Assembly: GCA_947591245.1 (NCBI GenBank)
Contig: CANQCY010000005.1
Span: forward strand, 21,052 to 85,051
From: an uncultured Lachnospiraceae bacterium
Lineage (GTDB): Bacteria; Bacillota; Clostridia; Lachnospirales; Lachnospiraceae
Length of the DNA stretch: 64,000 nucleotides
Reading direction: 5' to 3'
Program-made: the position numbers and the translations under genes
The notes under the pieces: model-generated
Told to the model about the DNA's origin: nothing
Seen by the model: only the letters and a program-made list of their open reading frames with translations
Databases searched by the model: none
In this document: positions 53,770 through 62,916 of the stretch, piece by piece
Numbering within the stretch: position 1 is the stretch's first letter
Layout of the letters: each line of letters begins with the position of its first letter

Positions 53770-54942
53770 TTAGTTTGTCCAAGCCTCGCTGTGCTTTTGC
53801 CGCGGCGGTTTTATGCCCATATATTGATACAGGTATGCCTTCATCATGCCGTTGTATACTTTTCTGTTTTTTTCCGCTTTTTTGCCGATCGCTTTCTGAG
53901 CATCGCCATATCCGCTCAGAAGAAAGAAGCTCCATGTATCATTTTCCTTTATGATATTTCCGATCGTACGGTAAAGCAGTTCCATCTCGCCTTTTGAGGA
54001 AAGCCTCTCCCCATACGGGGGATTTGTGATGACAAATCCATATTTTTTGGGGGAACTGAAATTTATAATATCTCTCTGCTGAAAATGGATGAGCTTGTCC
54101 ACGCCGGCAAGCGCGGCATTTGCTCTCGCCATTTTCAGAACCTTCTGATCCAGGTCATACCCTTGGATTGCCGCGTCTGCATGTTCCTCCACCAGATCCA
54201 TCGCTTCCTCCGACACTTCGTACCATTCCTTTTTCGGAATCAGATTTACCCATTTTTCGGAAAGAAATTCCCGGTTCATGCCCGGCGCCATGTTTTTCGC
54301 AATCATTGCCGCCTCGATCGGTATCGTCCCGCTTCCGCAAAATGGATCGACCAGAATGCGGTCTCGCTTCCATGGCGAAAGAAGAATGATTGCCGCCGCC
54401 AGCGTCTCCGTCAGCGGAGCCGGCGCGGTATATTTACGGTATCCCCGCCTGTGCAGCGATACTCCGGTCGTATCAAGGCCTACTGCCACCACATCCTTTT
54501 GAATGCTGATGCGAAGGGGATACTCGGCCCCGTCTTCCGGAAACCATTCCATATGATATGTCTTTTTGAGCCTTTCTACCATCGCCTTTTTTACAATACG
54601 CTGAATATCAGACGGGCTGAACAGTTTGCTGTTCACAGAGGACGCCTTCGCGACCCAGAATTTCCCATCTCTCGGAATATACTCTTCCCAAGGGATTGCT
54701 TTAACCGCCTCAAACAGCTCATCAAAGGTGACCGCCTTAAATGCAGCCACCTTCAACAAAATCCGTTCCGTTGTCCTTAAAAACAAATTGGCACGGCAAA
54801 TCCCCTCGGCATCGGCAACAAAAGTAACCCTGCCGTTGTCCACAGAGGAAATCTCGTAACCAAGATCCAATATTTCTCTTTTTAACACTGCCTCCATTCC
54901 AAAATGGCATGGGGCGATCAATTCATATGTGTTGCTTTTCAT
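53770..54942 (-). CDS. THUMP-domain 23S rRNA (guanine-N2) methyltransferase, RlmL/YpsC-like
   Basis: 390 residues: ferredoxin-like and THUMP parts (~1-155), then a Rossmann methyltransferase with F-C-G-S-G-T-I-P-I-E-A near 195 and N-P-P-Y near 305 (guanine-N2 methylation). The start is the ATG of M-K-S-N-T-Y; AAAGGA lies 13 bases upstream, inside the rhodanese gene, which it overlaps by 20 bp. It lacks the second, RlmK, domain of enterobacterial RlmL. Confidence 0.9.
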   Translation of the reverse strand: MKSNTYELIAPCHFGMEAVLKREILDLGYEISSVDNGRVTFVADAEGICRANLFLRTTERILLKVAAFKAVTFDELFEAVKAIPWEEYIPRDGKFWVAKASSVNSKLFSPSDIQRIVKKAMVERLKKTYHMEWFPEDGAEYPLRISIQKDVVAVGLDTTGVSLHRRGYRKYTAPAPLTETLAAAIILLSPWKRDRILVDPFCGSGTIPIEAAMIAKNMAPGMNREFLSEKWVNLIPKKEWYEVSEEAMDLVEEHADAAIQGYDLDQKVLKMARANAALAGVDKLIHFQQRDIINFSSPKKYGFVITNPPYGERLSSKGEMELLYRTIGNIIKENDTWSFFLLSGYGDAQKAIGKKAEKNRKVYNGMMKAYLYQYMGIKPPRQKHSEAWTN

Positions 54943-55264
54943 TTGGTCGTGCTGTTCCTTTCCATACTTTATAACCTTGATAACCTCCGGCAATACTGAT
55001 TGCATGGTAGCCGCGCTTGTTCATCTCTTTTGCCGCATACATGCTCTGGTTTCCCCGTTCGCAATAAAAGACCACGGTATCATATCGGTGCGTCCACGTC
55101 TCTTTCTCCGTCTGCCAGTTTTTATACGGTATGTTTTTGGCTCCCTCTATATGACCCCTCCGATAATCCGCCTCGCTGCGCAAATCGATCAGTATCGTTC
55201 CCGGCTGCTTCAAAATCCGTTCCAGCTCGCGGATTGGTATAATAGAAAAACTCATGCTGATCAC
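54923..55264 (-). CDS. Rhodanese-domain protein
   Basis: 113 residues, a single rhodanese domain: I-D-L-R-S-x-x-D-Y near 26, G-H-I-E-G-A near 37, and the active-site loop C-E-R-G-N-Q-S with Cys 68. It carries sulphur as a persulphide; the six-residue loop suits sulphur rather than phosphatase chemistry. Starts by GTG, or by ATG three codons later; neither has a strong RBS. Overlaps the rRNA methyltransferase. Confidence 0.9.
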   Translation of the reverse strand: MISMSFSIIPIRELERILKQPGTILIDLRSEADYRRGHIEGAKNIPYKNWQTEKETWTHRYDTVVFYCERGNQSMYAAKEMNKRGYHAISIAGGYQGYKVWKGTARPNEKQHI

Positions 55265-55350
55265 GTTCTTTTTTACTTACATAATATGACAGCTTTCATT
55301 CTTTTGTGACAGAAGCGGAGAAAACTGACGGAATCGCTTCATACAGCAAA

Positions 55351-55377
55351 CAAGCCGCCTCCAAAGGAGACGGCTTG
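55351..55377 (-). terminator. Hairpin after the Asn/Ser-rich gene
   Basis: CAAGCCGCCTCC and GGAGACGGCTTG (one mismatch) enclose three bases. The T-run on the minus strand is weak, so termination is likely but not certain. Confidence 0.5.
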
Positions 55378-55405
55378 CGGGCACCTGTCACAAATCGCTT
55401 TACGG

Positions 55406-55618
55406 TTACTTTGAAGAATTGTTGCTTGAATTCTTGCTGCCCGAAGCATTCCGGCAGTTAGAACAATTCGACTTAGAATTGTTCTGCGCGTCGTTTTTTG
55501 CATCGTTGCTCGCATTCTTCGAACTGTCCTTAGAATTGTTTTTCGTGCTATTCGTTCCATTGGTGCTGTTTTTACTGCTGTTTTTTTCATCGTACTCGTC
55601 TAAAAAATTTCTAGCCAT
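55406..55618 (-). CDS. Asn/Ser/Lys-rich small protein, possible spore protein
   Basis: 70 residues. After M-A-R-N-F-L-D-E-Y-D-E-K the chain is almost only Asn, Ser, Lys with a few Thr, Ala and Asp, in loose repeats of K-N-S-S-K-N / K-N-D-A-Q-N type, and one C-S-N-C pair near 52. It must be disordered. A strong AGGAGG supports real translation. A sigma-E-like promoter (55657-55686) suggests synthesis in the mother cell. I know similar short N/S/K-rich proteins from related gut clostridia, but no defined function. Confidence 0.7.
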   Translation of the reverse strand: MARNFLDEYDEKNSSKNSTNGTNSTKNNSKDSSKNASNDAKNDAQNNSKSNCSNCRNASGSKNSSNNSSK

Positions 55619-55656
55619 AGTAATGTCCTCCTGTTTACAACATTTTCGTTACAGGA

Positions 55657-55686
55657 ATAGTATGGCTGATTTTTTTCTGATTATAC
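55657..55686 (-). promoter_or_regulatory. Possible sigma-E promoter
   Basis: On the minus strand GTATAAT (55680-55686) and CATACTAT (55657-55664) are 15 bases apart, close to the sigma-E pattern. The -10 is identical to that before the small gene at 1420. Confidence 0.35.
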
Positions 55687-55689
55687 AGC

Positions 55690-56553
55690 TCAAGCTTTTC
55701 CAACAGAGCCAAATAATTCCATTTTTTCTTTTACCGTCGCTTTAATTGCCTCTGCGCCCGGAGCAAGGAGTTTGCGAGGATCAAATCCTTTCCCTTCCTG
55801 ATCCTTTCCTGCCTCGATATATTTACGCGTCGCCTCTGCAAAAGAAAGCTGGCACTCTGTATTTACATTGATCTTAGATACGCCGAGGCTGATCGCCTTT
55901 TTGATCATATCCTCCGGAATGCCGGTTCCTCCGTGAAGCACGAGCGGCATATCTCCGGTAAGCTTCTGCACGGCATCTAATGTCTCAAAACTCAGCCCCG
56001 CCCAATTTTCCGGATACTTGCCATGAATATTTCCGATTCCGGCAGCCAGCATCGTCACGCCGAGATCAGCGATCATTTTACACTCTTCAGGATCGGCGCA
56101 CTCTCCGGCGCCGACTACGCCGTCTTCTTCACCGCCGATAGAACCGACCTCTGCTTCGATTGACATTCCCTTGTCATTACAGATCGCCACGAGCTCTTTC
56201 GTCTTGGCCACATTCTCCTCAATCGGATAGTGGGAACCATCAAACATAATAGATGAAAATCCGGCTTCAATACATGCTTTTGCCCCTTCATAGCTGCCGT
56301 GGTCAAGATGCAGCGCTACCGGTACCGTGATTCCGAGTTCCTCAAGCATGCCGTTTACCATTCCGACGACGGTCTTATAACCGCACATATACTTTCCAGC
56401 CCCTTCTGAGACTCCGAGTATAACGGGGGATTTCAATTCCTCTGCTGTGAGAAGAATCGATTTCGTCCATTCAAGGTTGTTAATATTAAACTGTCCAACC
56501 GCATACTTTCCCGCTTTTGCTTTCGTGAGCATTTCTTTTGCTGATACTAACAT
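55690..56553 (-). CDS. fba: Class II fructose-bisphosphate aldolase
   Basis: Glycolytic zinc-dependent aldolase. 287 residues, normal size. Zinc ligands lie in L-D-H-G near 83, near 177 (G-N-I-H-G) and near 205 (L-H-G-G-T-G), with the catalytic Asp in the first. GGAGG precedes the ATG. Single-gene unit. Confidence 0.97.
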   Translation of the reverse strand: MLVSAKEMLTKAKAGKYAVGQFNINNLEWTKSILLTAEELKSPVILGVSEGAGKYMCGYKTVVGMVNGMLEELGITVPVALHLDHGSYEGAKACIEAGFSSIMFDGSHYPIEENVAKTKELVAICNDKGMSIEAEVGSIGGEEDGVVGAGECADPEECKMIADLGVTMLAAGIGNIHGKYPENWAGLSFETLDAVQKLTGDMPLVLHGGTGIPEDMIKKAISLGVSKINVNTECQLSFAEATRKYIEAGKDQEGKGFDPRKLLAPGAEAIKATVKEKMELFGSVGKA

Positions 56554-56640
56554 AGGATATATTCCTCCATTTCTTTTTCTATGAGATACCGGCAGGCCTA
56601 AGCATTTTTTACCTGATATCTCTATGATTATTCCAAAATA

Positions 56641-57150
56641 TTAACCTCTTCCGCAGCAATGCTTGTACTTCTTGCCGCTTCCGCACGGGCACGGGTCATT
56701 CCTGCCCACTTTGGGGCTTTGATGCCGGATCGTTCCCGAAGCCTTCTGTTCGCGGTACAATTCCTTCTGGCGTTCCTTCGTCAGAATATTGTCCCACTGC
56801 GGCAATGTGTACAACCACTCTGCGCTGCACCCGACCATATTGTAATAGAGTTTTTCGCAGTCAATGTCCAGTTTTACCTCCGTATCCTTCTCCATCGTAT
56901 CGATAGGGTTCGGCTCTTTCAAACTATCATTGATTCCATCCAGAAAACCTACCATCATAGAAAGCGGAACATTGTATTTTTCCGCCAGCCCCTCTACCGT
57001 TCCTTGTACTACTTCCTCCGGCTTTGCGAGCAGCTGCTCATATATGCCTTTTTCAAGCTGAAAATAATTATTCCAGAGCTCCTCGCCTTTCTTTGAATTC
57101 TGCATCTCTTCCGAGTACGCATAATCACGCCATTCCTTTAGTAATGCCAT
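56641..57150 (-). CDS. SEC-C motif protein
   Basis: 169 residues. A helical N-terminal part of unknown fold is followed by the zinc motif [13 protein letters not shown] at the C-terminus, as in SecA. Such a tail binds zinc and often ribosomes or SecB; the main domain decides function and is unknown here. The ATG follows AAAGGAACG. Confidence 0.82.
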   Translation of the reverse strand: MALLKEWRDYAYSEEMQNSKKGEELWNNYFQLEKGIYEQLLAKPEEVVQGTVEGLAEKYNVPLSMMVGFLDGINDSLKEPNPIDTMEKDTEVKLDIDCEKLYYNMVGCSAEWLYTLPQWDNILTKERQKELYREQKASGTIRHQSPKVGRNDPCPCGSGKKYKHCCGRG

Positions 57151-57261
57151 CGTTCCTTTCCCTCCTCCGTATTGCTTTTTCACAATGGCTGTCAAATGCC
57201 AATGTTTACCATCGGCTGTACCAGAAATATTGTATCACAAAACATACCAGCAGGCAAATAA

Positions 57262-57990
57262 TTATTTCAAATATGCATCTAATCCGTCCGCAATTCCTTT
57301 AACCATCTTTTTTTGGTACGCAGCCGTCGCCATCTTCCGATCCTCTGCCGCATTGCTCATAAATCCCATCTCCACAATTGTGACCGGCACGGTACACCAG
57401 TTAATTCCCGTCATCGTATCCGTATACATAACGCCTCTGTTTTTCGCCCCAGTCGCCTTACAGAATGCATCGAGCACTTTCTTGGATAATTTCTGGCTCT
57501 CCTTCCGGATCTTGCCGCTCAAATACCGATTCTTTGCCGTCGGCGCGATCGTCAGCGCCCCGCTCGCAGAAGATGAGCCTGCAGAATTTGCATGGATTCG
57601 GACAAATGCGTCTGCCCCCGCCTTATTCGCAATTTTTGCACGCTGCACATTAGATATGTTTACATTATTTTTCGCACGGATCATAACAACCTTATATCCC
57701 CGTCCTGCAAGCTCCTTTTTCAGCTTTTTTGCCACTTTCAGGTTTAGCTTATATTCCGGTATTTTTGTAGCGCAGCCGGATGTTCCCGAAGACACCTTCG
57801 CCTTTTTCGTCGAGGATCCCGGTCCGTCCGGTTCCGTCGAGGAATTTCCCCGGAGCTGGTGTCCGGCGTCGATCGCTATCACTTTCTGTCCCGCCGCCTC
57901 CGCAAAATTCCCCATCAACTGCGTCCCCAGCAGCGCAAGCGCCATAACAGCGGCTGCCCGTCCTATTCCTTTTTTAATCGTCTTTTTCAT
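57262..57990 (-). CDS. Secreted N-acetylmuramoyl-L-alanine amidase (Amidase_3)
   Basis: 242 residues. A signal peptide (K-K-T-I-K-K then a hydrophobic core to about 34) leads to an Amidase_3 domain with zinc ligands in D-A-G-H-Q near 42, the Glu in P-E-Y-K-L near 78, and R-I-H-A-N near 132, and the catalytic Glu in V-E-M-G-F-M-S-N near 208. It cuts the peptide from the glycan of the cell wall; CwlD-like roles in spore cortex are possible. No wall-binding repeats. Confidence 0.93.
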   Translation of the reverse strand: MKKTIKKGIGRAAAVMALALLGTQLMGNFAEAAGQKVIAIDAGHQLRGNSSTEPDGPGSSTKKAKVSSGTSGCATKIPEYKLNLKVAKKLKKELAGRGYKVVMIRAKNNVNISNVQRAKIANKAGADAFVRIHANSAGSSSASGALTIAPTAKNRYLSGKIRKESQKLSKKVLDAFCKATGAKNRGVMYTDTMTGINWCTVPVTIVEMGFMSNAAEDRKMATAAYQKKMVKGIADGLDAYLK

Positions 57991-58117
57991 TATCTCTATC
58001 CACCTCGTAATCTATACGGGCGGTTATGTAAAACAGCCCCGCCCAGCATGTAAACGATTATAATATATATCTGCATTCTAGTCAAGGTCAACCCCATCCT
58101 TAAGTTTCCGCAAAAAA

Positions 58118-58149
58118 TTCAATCTTATTTCAACATTTCGTGCTATAAT
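58118..58149 (+). promoter_or_regulatory. Direct-repeat response-regulator box and -10
   Basis: TTCAATCTTATTTCAAC (58118-58134) contains two TTCAA units in an 11-base period, nine bases before a perfect TATAAT (58144-58149), in place of a -35 box. The same arrangement recurs before the gene at 60223. Confidence 0.6.
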
Positions 58150-58172
58150 TGATACTATGCGGAGGTGTTGAA

Positions 58173-58856
58173 ATGAGGCTCTTACTTGTAGAAGATGAGA
58201 AAAGAATGGCGCAGGCGCTTTGCGAAATCCTGCGCCTTGAAAAATATGAAGTAGATCATGCAGCAGATGGAATATCCGGGCTTGACGCCGTGGAAAGCGG
58301 TATTTATGATATTATTATTCTGGATGTGATGCTGCCGGGTATGGATGGATTTGAAATTGTAAAAAGAGCCCGGCAAAAGGGGATCCGCACTCCCATTCTT
58401 ATGCTTACGGCAAAAAGCGAATTAGATGATAAAATTATGGGATTGGATAGCGGCGCCGACGATTATCTTACCAAACCCTTTATTACGAAAGAACTGCTGG
58501 CAAGGCTGCGGGCTTTGGGAAGGCGGAATATCAATACTCCGGATGGCACGCTGACCTTTGGGGATATCGCTTTGGACACAGGCACATCCATGCTATCTTG
58601 TTCTTCAAACGGGCAAAGCGTACGTCTGAGCGAAAAAGAATATCATATTCTGGAATATCTTATAGCCAATCAGGGCCAGATTCTTACCCGCGAACAGCTT
58701 GCCGTTAAAATTTGGGGCGTTGAAAGCGATGTTGAGTACAATAACGTGGAAGTATATATGTCTTTTACCAGAAAGAAACTGGCATTCGTTGGCGCCGAGA
58801 CAGAGATTAAAGCAGTGCGTGGGATAGGATATGAATTGAGGTGCGGCCGTGTTTAA
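58173..58856 (+). CDS. OmpR/PhoB-family response regulator
   Basis: 227 residues: receiver domain with Asp 51 as phosphorylation site (acidic pair E-D at 7-8, Lys in T-K-P-F near 102), and a winged-helix DNA-binding domain with L-S-E-K-E-Y-H-I-L-E-Y-L near 155. GGAGG precedes the ATG; the longer frame starts upstream at a TTG lying on the promoter -10. It overlaps the sensor kinase by 8 bp. It probably activates its own promoter and that of the secreted protein through the shared box. Confidence 0.95.
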   Translation: MRLLLVEDEKRMAQALCEILRLEKYEVDHAADGISGLDAVESGIYDIIILDVMLPGMDGFEIVKRARQKGIRTPILMLTAKSELDDKIMGLDSGADDYLTKPFITKELLARLRALGRRNINTPDGTLTFGDIALDTGTSMLSCSSNGQSVRLSEKEYHILEYLIANQGQILTREQLAVKIWGVESDVEYNNVEVYMSFTRKKLAFVGAETEIKAVRGIGYELRCGRV

Positions 58857-60114
58857 GAAGTCAAGAAAAAAAATCGTTGTTGCTATTATGTCAGTATTGG
58901 CGCTTTTATTTCTTGGAACGCTTGCAATCATCTATGGTTCCAGTTATTTTGAGGTATCCAAAACAAATTATGATATGCTGCATCGATACGCACAGATGTA
59001 CGATTTGGAAAAACAGGGCGGGAATATCCCTTCAAAGGCTCCGCATATTCCCGATTCCGGCCATGACGTTCCTAAACCGAACCCGGATGCTCCCCCCTTT
59101 GAAAATATACCGGCATTTCATCTTGCCACTTTTTATTCTGTAGCCATCTCATACTCGGGAGATATTCTTGCAACGGATAATAGCGACGGGGCGGTCTATG
59201 AGGATGAGATATTGGAACAATATGCTGTTGGCATTGTAAACAGCAAAAAGAATAAAGGGATTACGGAAAATTTGATTTATATAATGTCAGATAAAGGCAG
59301 TTATTACTTAGTTGTCTTTATGGACAATACCATTATGCAGCAAAGCATGACGATGCTGTTCCGTTATACCCTCCTTTTCGGAAGCATTGCTTTGGCCGCT
59401 TTATTTTTCGTGGCATTGCATCTTGCCAAACGAATTGTAAAACCGCTTGAGGAAAGTTATCAAAAGCAGAAACAATTTATTTCAGACGCCGGCCACGAAT
59501 TGAAAACGCCGGTATCGGTAATAAGCGCGAATGCGGAGATTCTTTCACGGGAATTGGGAGAGAATCAGTGGCTTGCCAACATTCAATATGAAAATGAGAG
59601 AATTGGCAAACTGGTGGAACAGCTATTGGAGCTTGCACGGACAGAAAATACGGTTTTAAAAACGCAGCGCCTGGATTTTAGCCGTCTGGTGGCGGGAGAA
59701 GCGCTGCCCTTTGAAAGCATTGCCTATGAAAAAGGTTTGGCGTTGAACTGCAATATTGCAGACGGACTGTTTGTTGACGGCAACAGCGGGCAGTTAAAAC
59801 AACTGATTTCCATACTGCTTGATAATGCAGTCCGTCATGGTTCAGGCGGCGGCGGAATTGCTTTGCTTTTAAGGGCAGAACAGAATCATGCCAGGCTCTC
59901 TGTAATCAATGACGGGGATGAAATCCCGCCCGAACAGCAGGCGCATTTATTCGACCGTTTTTATCGAATTGATACTGCCAGAAACGGCGACGACATGCAT
60001 TATGGCCTGGGGCTTGCGATAGCAGAGGCGATTGTTACGGCGCACAAAGGCAAGATCGCCGTGTCATGCCATGATGGAAAGGTGGAATTCGTCGTCCGTA
60101 TGCCATTTGTTTAA
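58849..60114 (+). CDS. Sensor histidine kinase, partner of the response regulator
   Basis: 421 residues: membrane helix ~8-30, an extracellular sensor of ~140 residues with Pro-rich segment (H-D-V-P-K-P-N-P-D-A-P-P), second helix ~172-191, phosphoacceptor His 216 in S-D-A-G-H-E-L-K-T-P, ATPase domain with N-A-V-R-H near 305 and G-L-G-L-A near 388. Starts with GTG behind GAGGTG. The ligand is unknown; a carbohydrate is a natural guess from the neighbouring gene. Confidence 0.95.
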   Translation: MFKKSRKKIVVAIMSVLALLFLGTLAIIYGSSYFEVSKTNYDMLHRYAQMYDLEKQGGNIPSKAPHIPDSGHDVPKPNPDAPPFENIPAFHLATFYSVAISYSGDILATDNSDGAVYEDEILEQYAVGIVNSKKNKGITENLIYIMSDKGSYYLVVFMDNTIMQQSMTMLFRYTLLFGSIALAALFFVALHLAKRIVKPLEESYQKQKQFISDAGHELKTPVSVISANAEILSRELGENQWLANIQYENERIGKLVEQLLELARTENTVLKTQRLDFSRLVAGEALPFESIAYEKGLALNCNIADGLFVDGNSGQLKQLISILLDNAVRHGSGGGGIALLLRAEQNHARLSVINDGDEIPPEQQAHLFDRFYRIDTARNGDDMHYGLGLAIAEAIVTAHKGKIAVSCHDGKVEFVVRMPFV

Positions 60115-60119
60115 ATAAC

Positions 60120-60150
60120 TTCAATTTTATTTCAATCTTTTTCCTATACC
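60120..60150 (+). promoter_or_regulatory. Second direct-repeat box and -10
   Basis: TTCAATTTTATTTCAAT (60120-60136), then TATACC at 60145-60150. It agrees with the box at 58118 in 15 of 17 bases and keeps the distance to the -10 within one base. It starts 5 bp after the kinase stop. Confidence 0.6.
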
Positions 60151-60222
60151 ATGGAAAAACAAAAATCAATGTTTGTACACAAATTATTCCGCCGACTAGG
60201 GGCGGATGGAATGGAGGCCAAT

Positions 60223-62916
60223 ATGCGTAAAAGAATCAGGAGATGTCCGTCAGTATTATTAGCGTTTGCGTTAATCATGACCGCAGCGCCGCACAATGCA
60301 TCCGCTATGGAAATCAAGGTAAAAAATTATGCCGGACAAGTAAAAAACATGGCGGTAGGAAGCACATTCCAGATTGAAACCAATCTGAGCGCATCCTCGT
60401 TGAAATTTGCATCCAGTAAAAAATCAGTTGCAACCGTTTCGTCAAAGGGATTGGTCACGGCAAAGAAAAAAGGGAAAGCAACGATAAGCATTTGCAAGGG
60501 AACAAAGAAACGAAAATTAAAAATCACGGTAAAAAAACCAGCGGGCTATACCATCAGCAAGAGCGCGGGTGCTTACAGCGGGCCAGTCAAAACAACAGTA
60601 AAGGCCAAAACGGGTTATACTGTGTATTATGCGACCTCCGATCGCTTTACAGTGAAAAACAAGATAAAAGCTAACTCATCCAAAACCTTTGTTTTTACCT
60701 CAACAGAGACATTAAAACTCTATCCGGTAAAGGGCAAAAAAATGACGACTGCCACGCTGAGAAAAACGGAACAGAAAAGCAAATTGCGAGCAGATTATCT
60801 GTATATCATCAAGGAAAGGGAAGCGAACAAAGAAACAGGAACAGCGTATACCCCATCGCCTGACGTATCTGAAACGCCAAATACTCCGTCACCCGATGCG
60901 CATGAAACGCCGGATACTCCGTCACCCGATGCGCATGAAACGCCGGATACTCCGTTACCCGTCGCATCCGAGACGCCGAATACTCCGTTACCGGCGGTCC
61001 CGGACAGTTCTCCATTGGCGCCGGGCGATAGCCAATATGGCGGGGATGATTCCATGGAAGGGTATGTGGAAACTGCCGCGGCTCAATATGATGAGACAGA
61101 TGAGGACATAGAAATTCCGGGAGATGCGGTAGAAATCACTTTACCGGCAGAGGCGCCAGAGAGCAAAATCACAGAGGATACCTATGAGATCAGCAAAAAA
61201 AACAAACTGACGATCACTGCCCCGGGGACGTATCTTCTCCACACAGAAACGATTGAAAAAGCTGTAGACGGATTGATTGAAGTGGATTACAAGCAGGACG
61301 AGAATGGGGAAACGCTGAAGGGAACCGTACATATCATTCTGGATGGAATCAATCTTACCTCATCTAACAATACAGAACCGGATTCGGATACCGGACTGAT
61401 TACAATCAAAAAATCTGCAGCTCGCGCCGTTATCACGGTAAAGAACGGCAGTATAAATACGCTGTCGGATATAGGAGATACGGGGATCGATAAAGATGAT
61501 GGCGTTTCGGCCGCATATACCGGGGGAATTGTTTGTAAAAAGACGCCGTTGGCCATAAACGGTTCAGGAACTTTAAACATTTATTCAAAAAATGGAAATG
61601 GCATTAAGGCTACAGATACCTTGAAAATACGGAATACCAGAATTCAAGTAAGCGGTGCGGAGGATGGCGGCGCCGCCGGACATAATGGAATCACAGGAAA
61701 GACGGAACTTTATGTTTATCAGGCAGATTTAACGATCCATTCAAATGGAGATGCTCTAAAGACCACGTTGGATGAAGAGGATGTGGCAGACGATGAAGCG
61801 CTGGCAGACTTGGGCAACATGGTCATTGACGGGGGCGCTTACCAGATCATATCCGATAATGGGGATGGAATCAGCGCGTTCCGAACCCTATTGCTGAATC
61901 CATCAGAAATCCATGTAACAACAAAGAATCTGGCGTCATCTACAGAGGATAGCAGCTATAAGGGAATAAAAGCCGGCGTTACCATCCATATTCCGGACAC
62001 GGCGGGTACTATCAACATCGATACTACAGCTACTTACAGCGAACTGCGGAAAAAACAGGATTCTAATGATCCGTATGCAGACGATGCCCTGCATTGTAAT
62101 GGAAGCATCCGTATCGATGGCGGAACTCTGATGCTGGCGGCAGGGGATGATGCCATTCATTCGGACATCGGCCTGCAGATCAATGGCGGAACCATTCAAA
62201 TCGAAGAATCTTATGAGGGATTGGAAAGCGGCGACATTACCATTAATGGCGGGAAGATTGACGTGAAGGCGAGAGACGATGGCCTCAATGCCGCCGGAGG
62301 GAATGATGCTTCCCAAGAAAACAATCCTTTTGGAAGAGACAGTTTTTCTAAAGGAGAAACATCGTCCCAAGCCAATTACCAGATTATTATCAATGGAGGA
62401 ACTCTCACTGTAGATGCGGATGGGGACGGCATTGATTCCAATGGAAATATCTTCTTCCGCGGGGGAACAGTGACGGTAAATGGACCGGACAATGGCGGAA
62501 ATGGAGCGCTGGACTATGGCGATAATCATTGTGTCTGTGAAATTTCCGGCGGGACTCTCATTGCGGCGGGGGCAGTCGGGATGGATGCGGCGCCTACCAG
62601 CGGTTCCTCCCAGCCGGCAGCGAACGTGCGATTTAGCACGGCGCAGAGCGCAGGCACATACGTAGTTTTGCGCGACAGTGATGGAAATACAGTATTATCC
62701 GCCCAGCCAACAAAAAGATTTCAGTCAATCATATTATCGTGCGAAGCATTGATATTGGGAGAGTCCTATACAGTTTACTATGGCACATCCCTAGATAACC
62801 TGACGCGGTACAAAGAATTTACTTTTGCTTCTGCTAATGTCAGCGTTGGGATGGATGAAGGTTCTGGCAGCATCCCCGGAGGATGGTGGAATCCGGGCGG
62901 AAATAGACCGCGCTGA
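60223..62916 (+). CDS. Large secreted carbohydrate-binding (Cthe_2159-like) repeat protein
   Basis: 897 residues. A signal peptide to about 29, a Big2-like domain (~30-110, S-S-K-K-S-V-A-T-V-S-S-K-G-L-V-T-A), a second small domain (~110-190), and a Pro-rich linker with imperfect repeats of T-P-S-P-D-A-H-E-T-P-D (~205-265). Then a long right-handed beta-helix-like region rich in G-D-G-I, D-D-A-I-H-S, D-G-G-T-L repeats (~330-830) of the PF14262 carbohydrate-binding type. The aspartate-rich turns suggest calcium. It probably binds pectin-like polysaccharide at the cell surface; no sortase motif, no catalytic motif. GGAGG precedes the chosen ATG; the frame is open 24 codons upstream but that crosses the transcription start. 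Confidence 0.85.
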   Translation: MRKRIRRCPSVLLAFALIMTAAPHNASAMEIKVKNYAGQVKNMAVGSTFQIETNLSASSLKFASSKKSVATVSSKGLVTAKKKGKATISICKGTKKRKLKITVKKPAGYTISKSAGAYSGPVKTTVKAKTGYTVYYATSDRFTVKNKIKANSSKTFVFTSTETLKLYPVKGKKMTTATLRKTEQKSKLRADYLYIIKEREANKETGTAYTPSPDVSETPNTPSPDAHETPDTPSPDAHETPDTPLPVASETPNTPLPAVPDSSPLAPGDSQYGGDDSMEGYVETAAAQYDETDEDIEIPGDAVEITLPAEAPESKITEDTYEISKKNKLTITAPGTYLLHTETIEKAVDGLIEVDYKQDENGETLKGTVHIILDGINLTSSNNTEPDSDTGLITIKKSAARAVITVKNGSINTLSDIGDTGIDKDDGVSAAYTGGIVCKKTPLAINGSGTLNIYSKNGNGIKATDTLKIRNTRIQVSGAEDGGAAGHNGITGKTELYVYQADLTIHSNGDALKTTLDEEDVADDEALADLGNMVIDGGAYQIISDNGDGISAFRTLLLNPSEIHVTTKNLASSTEDSSYKGIKAGVTIHIPDTAGTINIDTTATYSELRKKQDSNDPYADDALHCNGSIRIDGGTLMLAAGDDAIHSDIGLQINGGTIQIEESYEGLESGDITINGGKIDVKARDDGLNAAGGNDASQENNPFGRDSFSKGETSSQANYQIIINGGTLTVDADGDGIDSNGNIFFRGGTVTVNGPDNGGNGALDYGDNHCVCEISGGTLIAAGAVGMDAAPTSGSSQPAANVRFSTAQSAGTYVVLRDSDGNTVLSAQPTKRFQSIILSCEALILGESYTVYYGTSLDNLTRYKEFTFASANVSVGMDEGSGSIPGGWWNPGGNRPR

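Noticed and set aside
60850..61010. Tandem repeats that could suggest a CRISPR array
   Set aside because: Short, in frame, and they code for the Pro-rich linker; no constant repeat with variable spacers.
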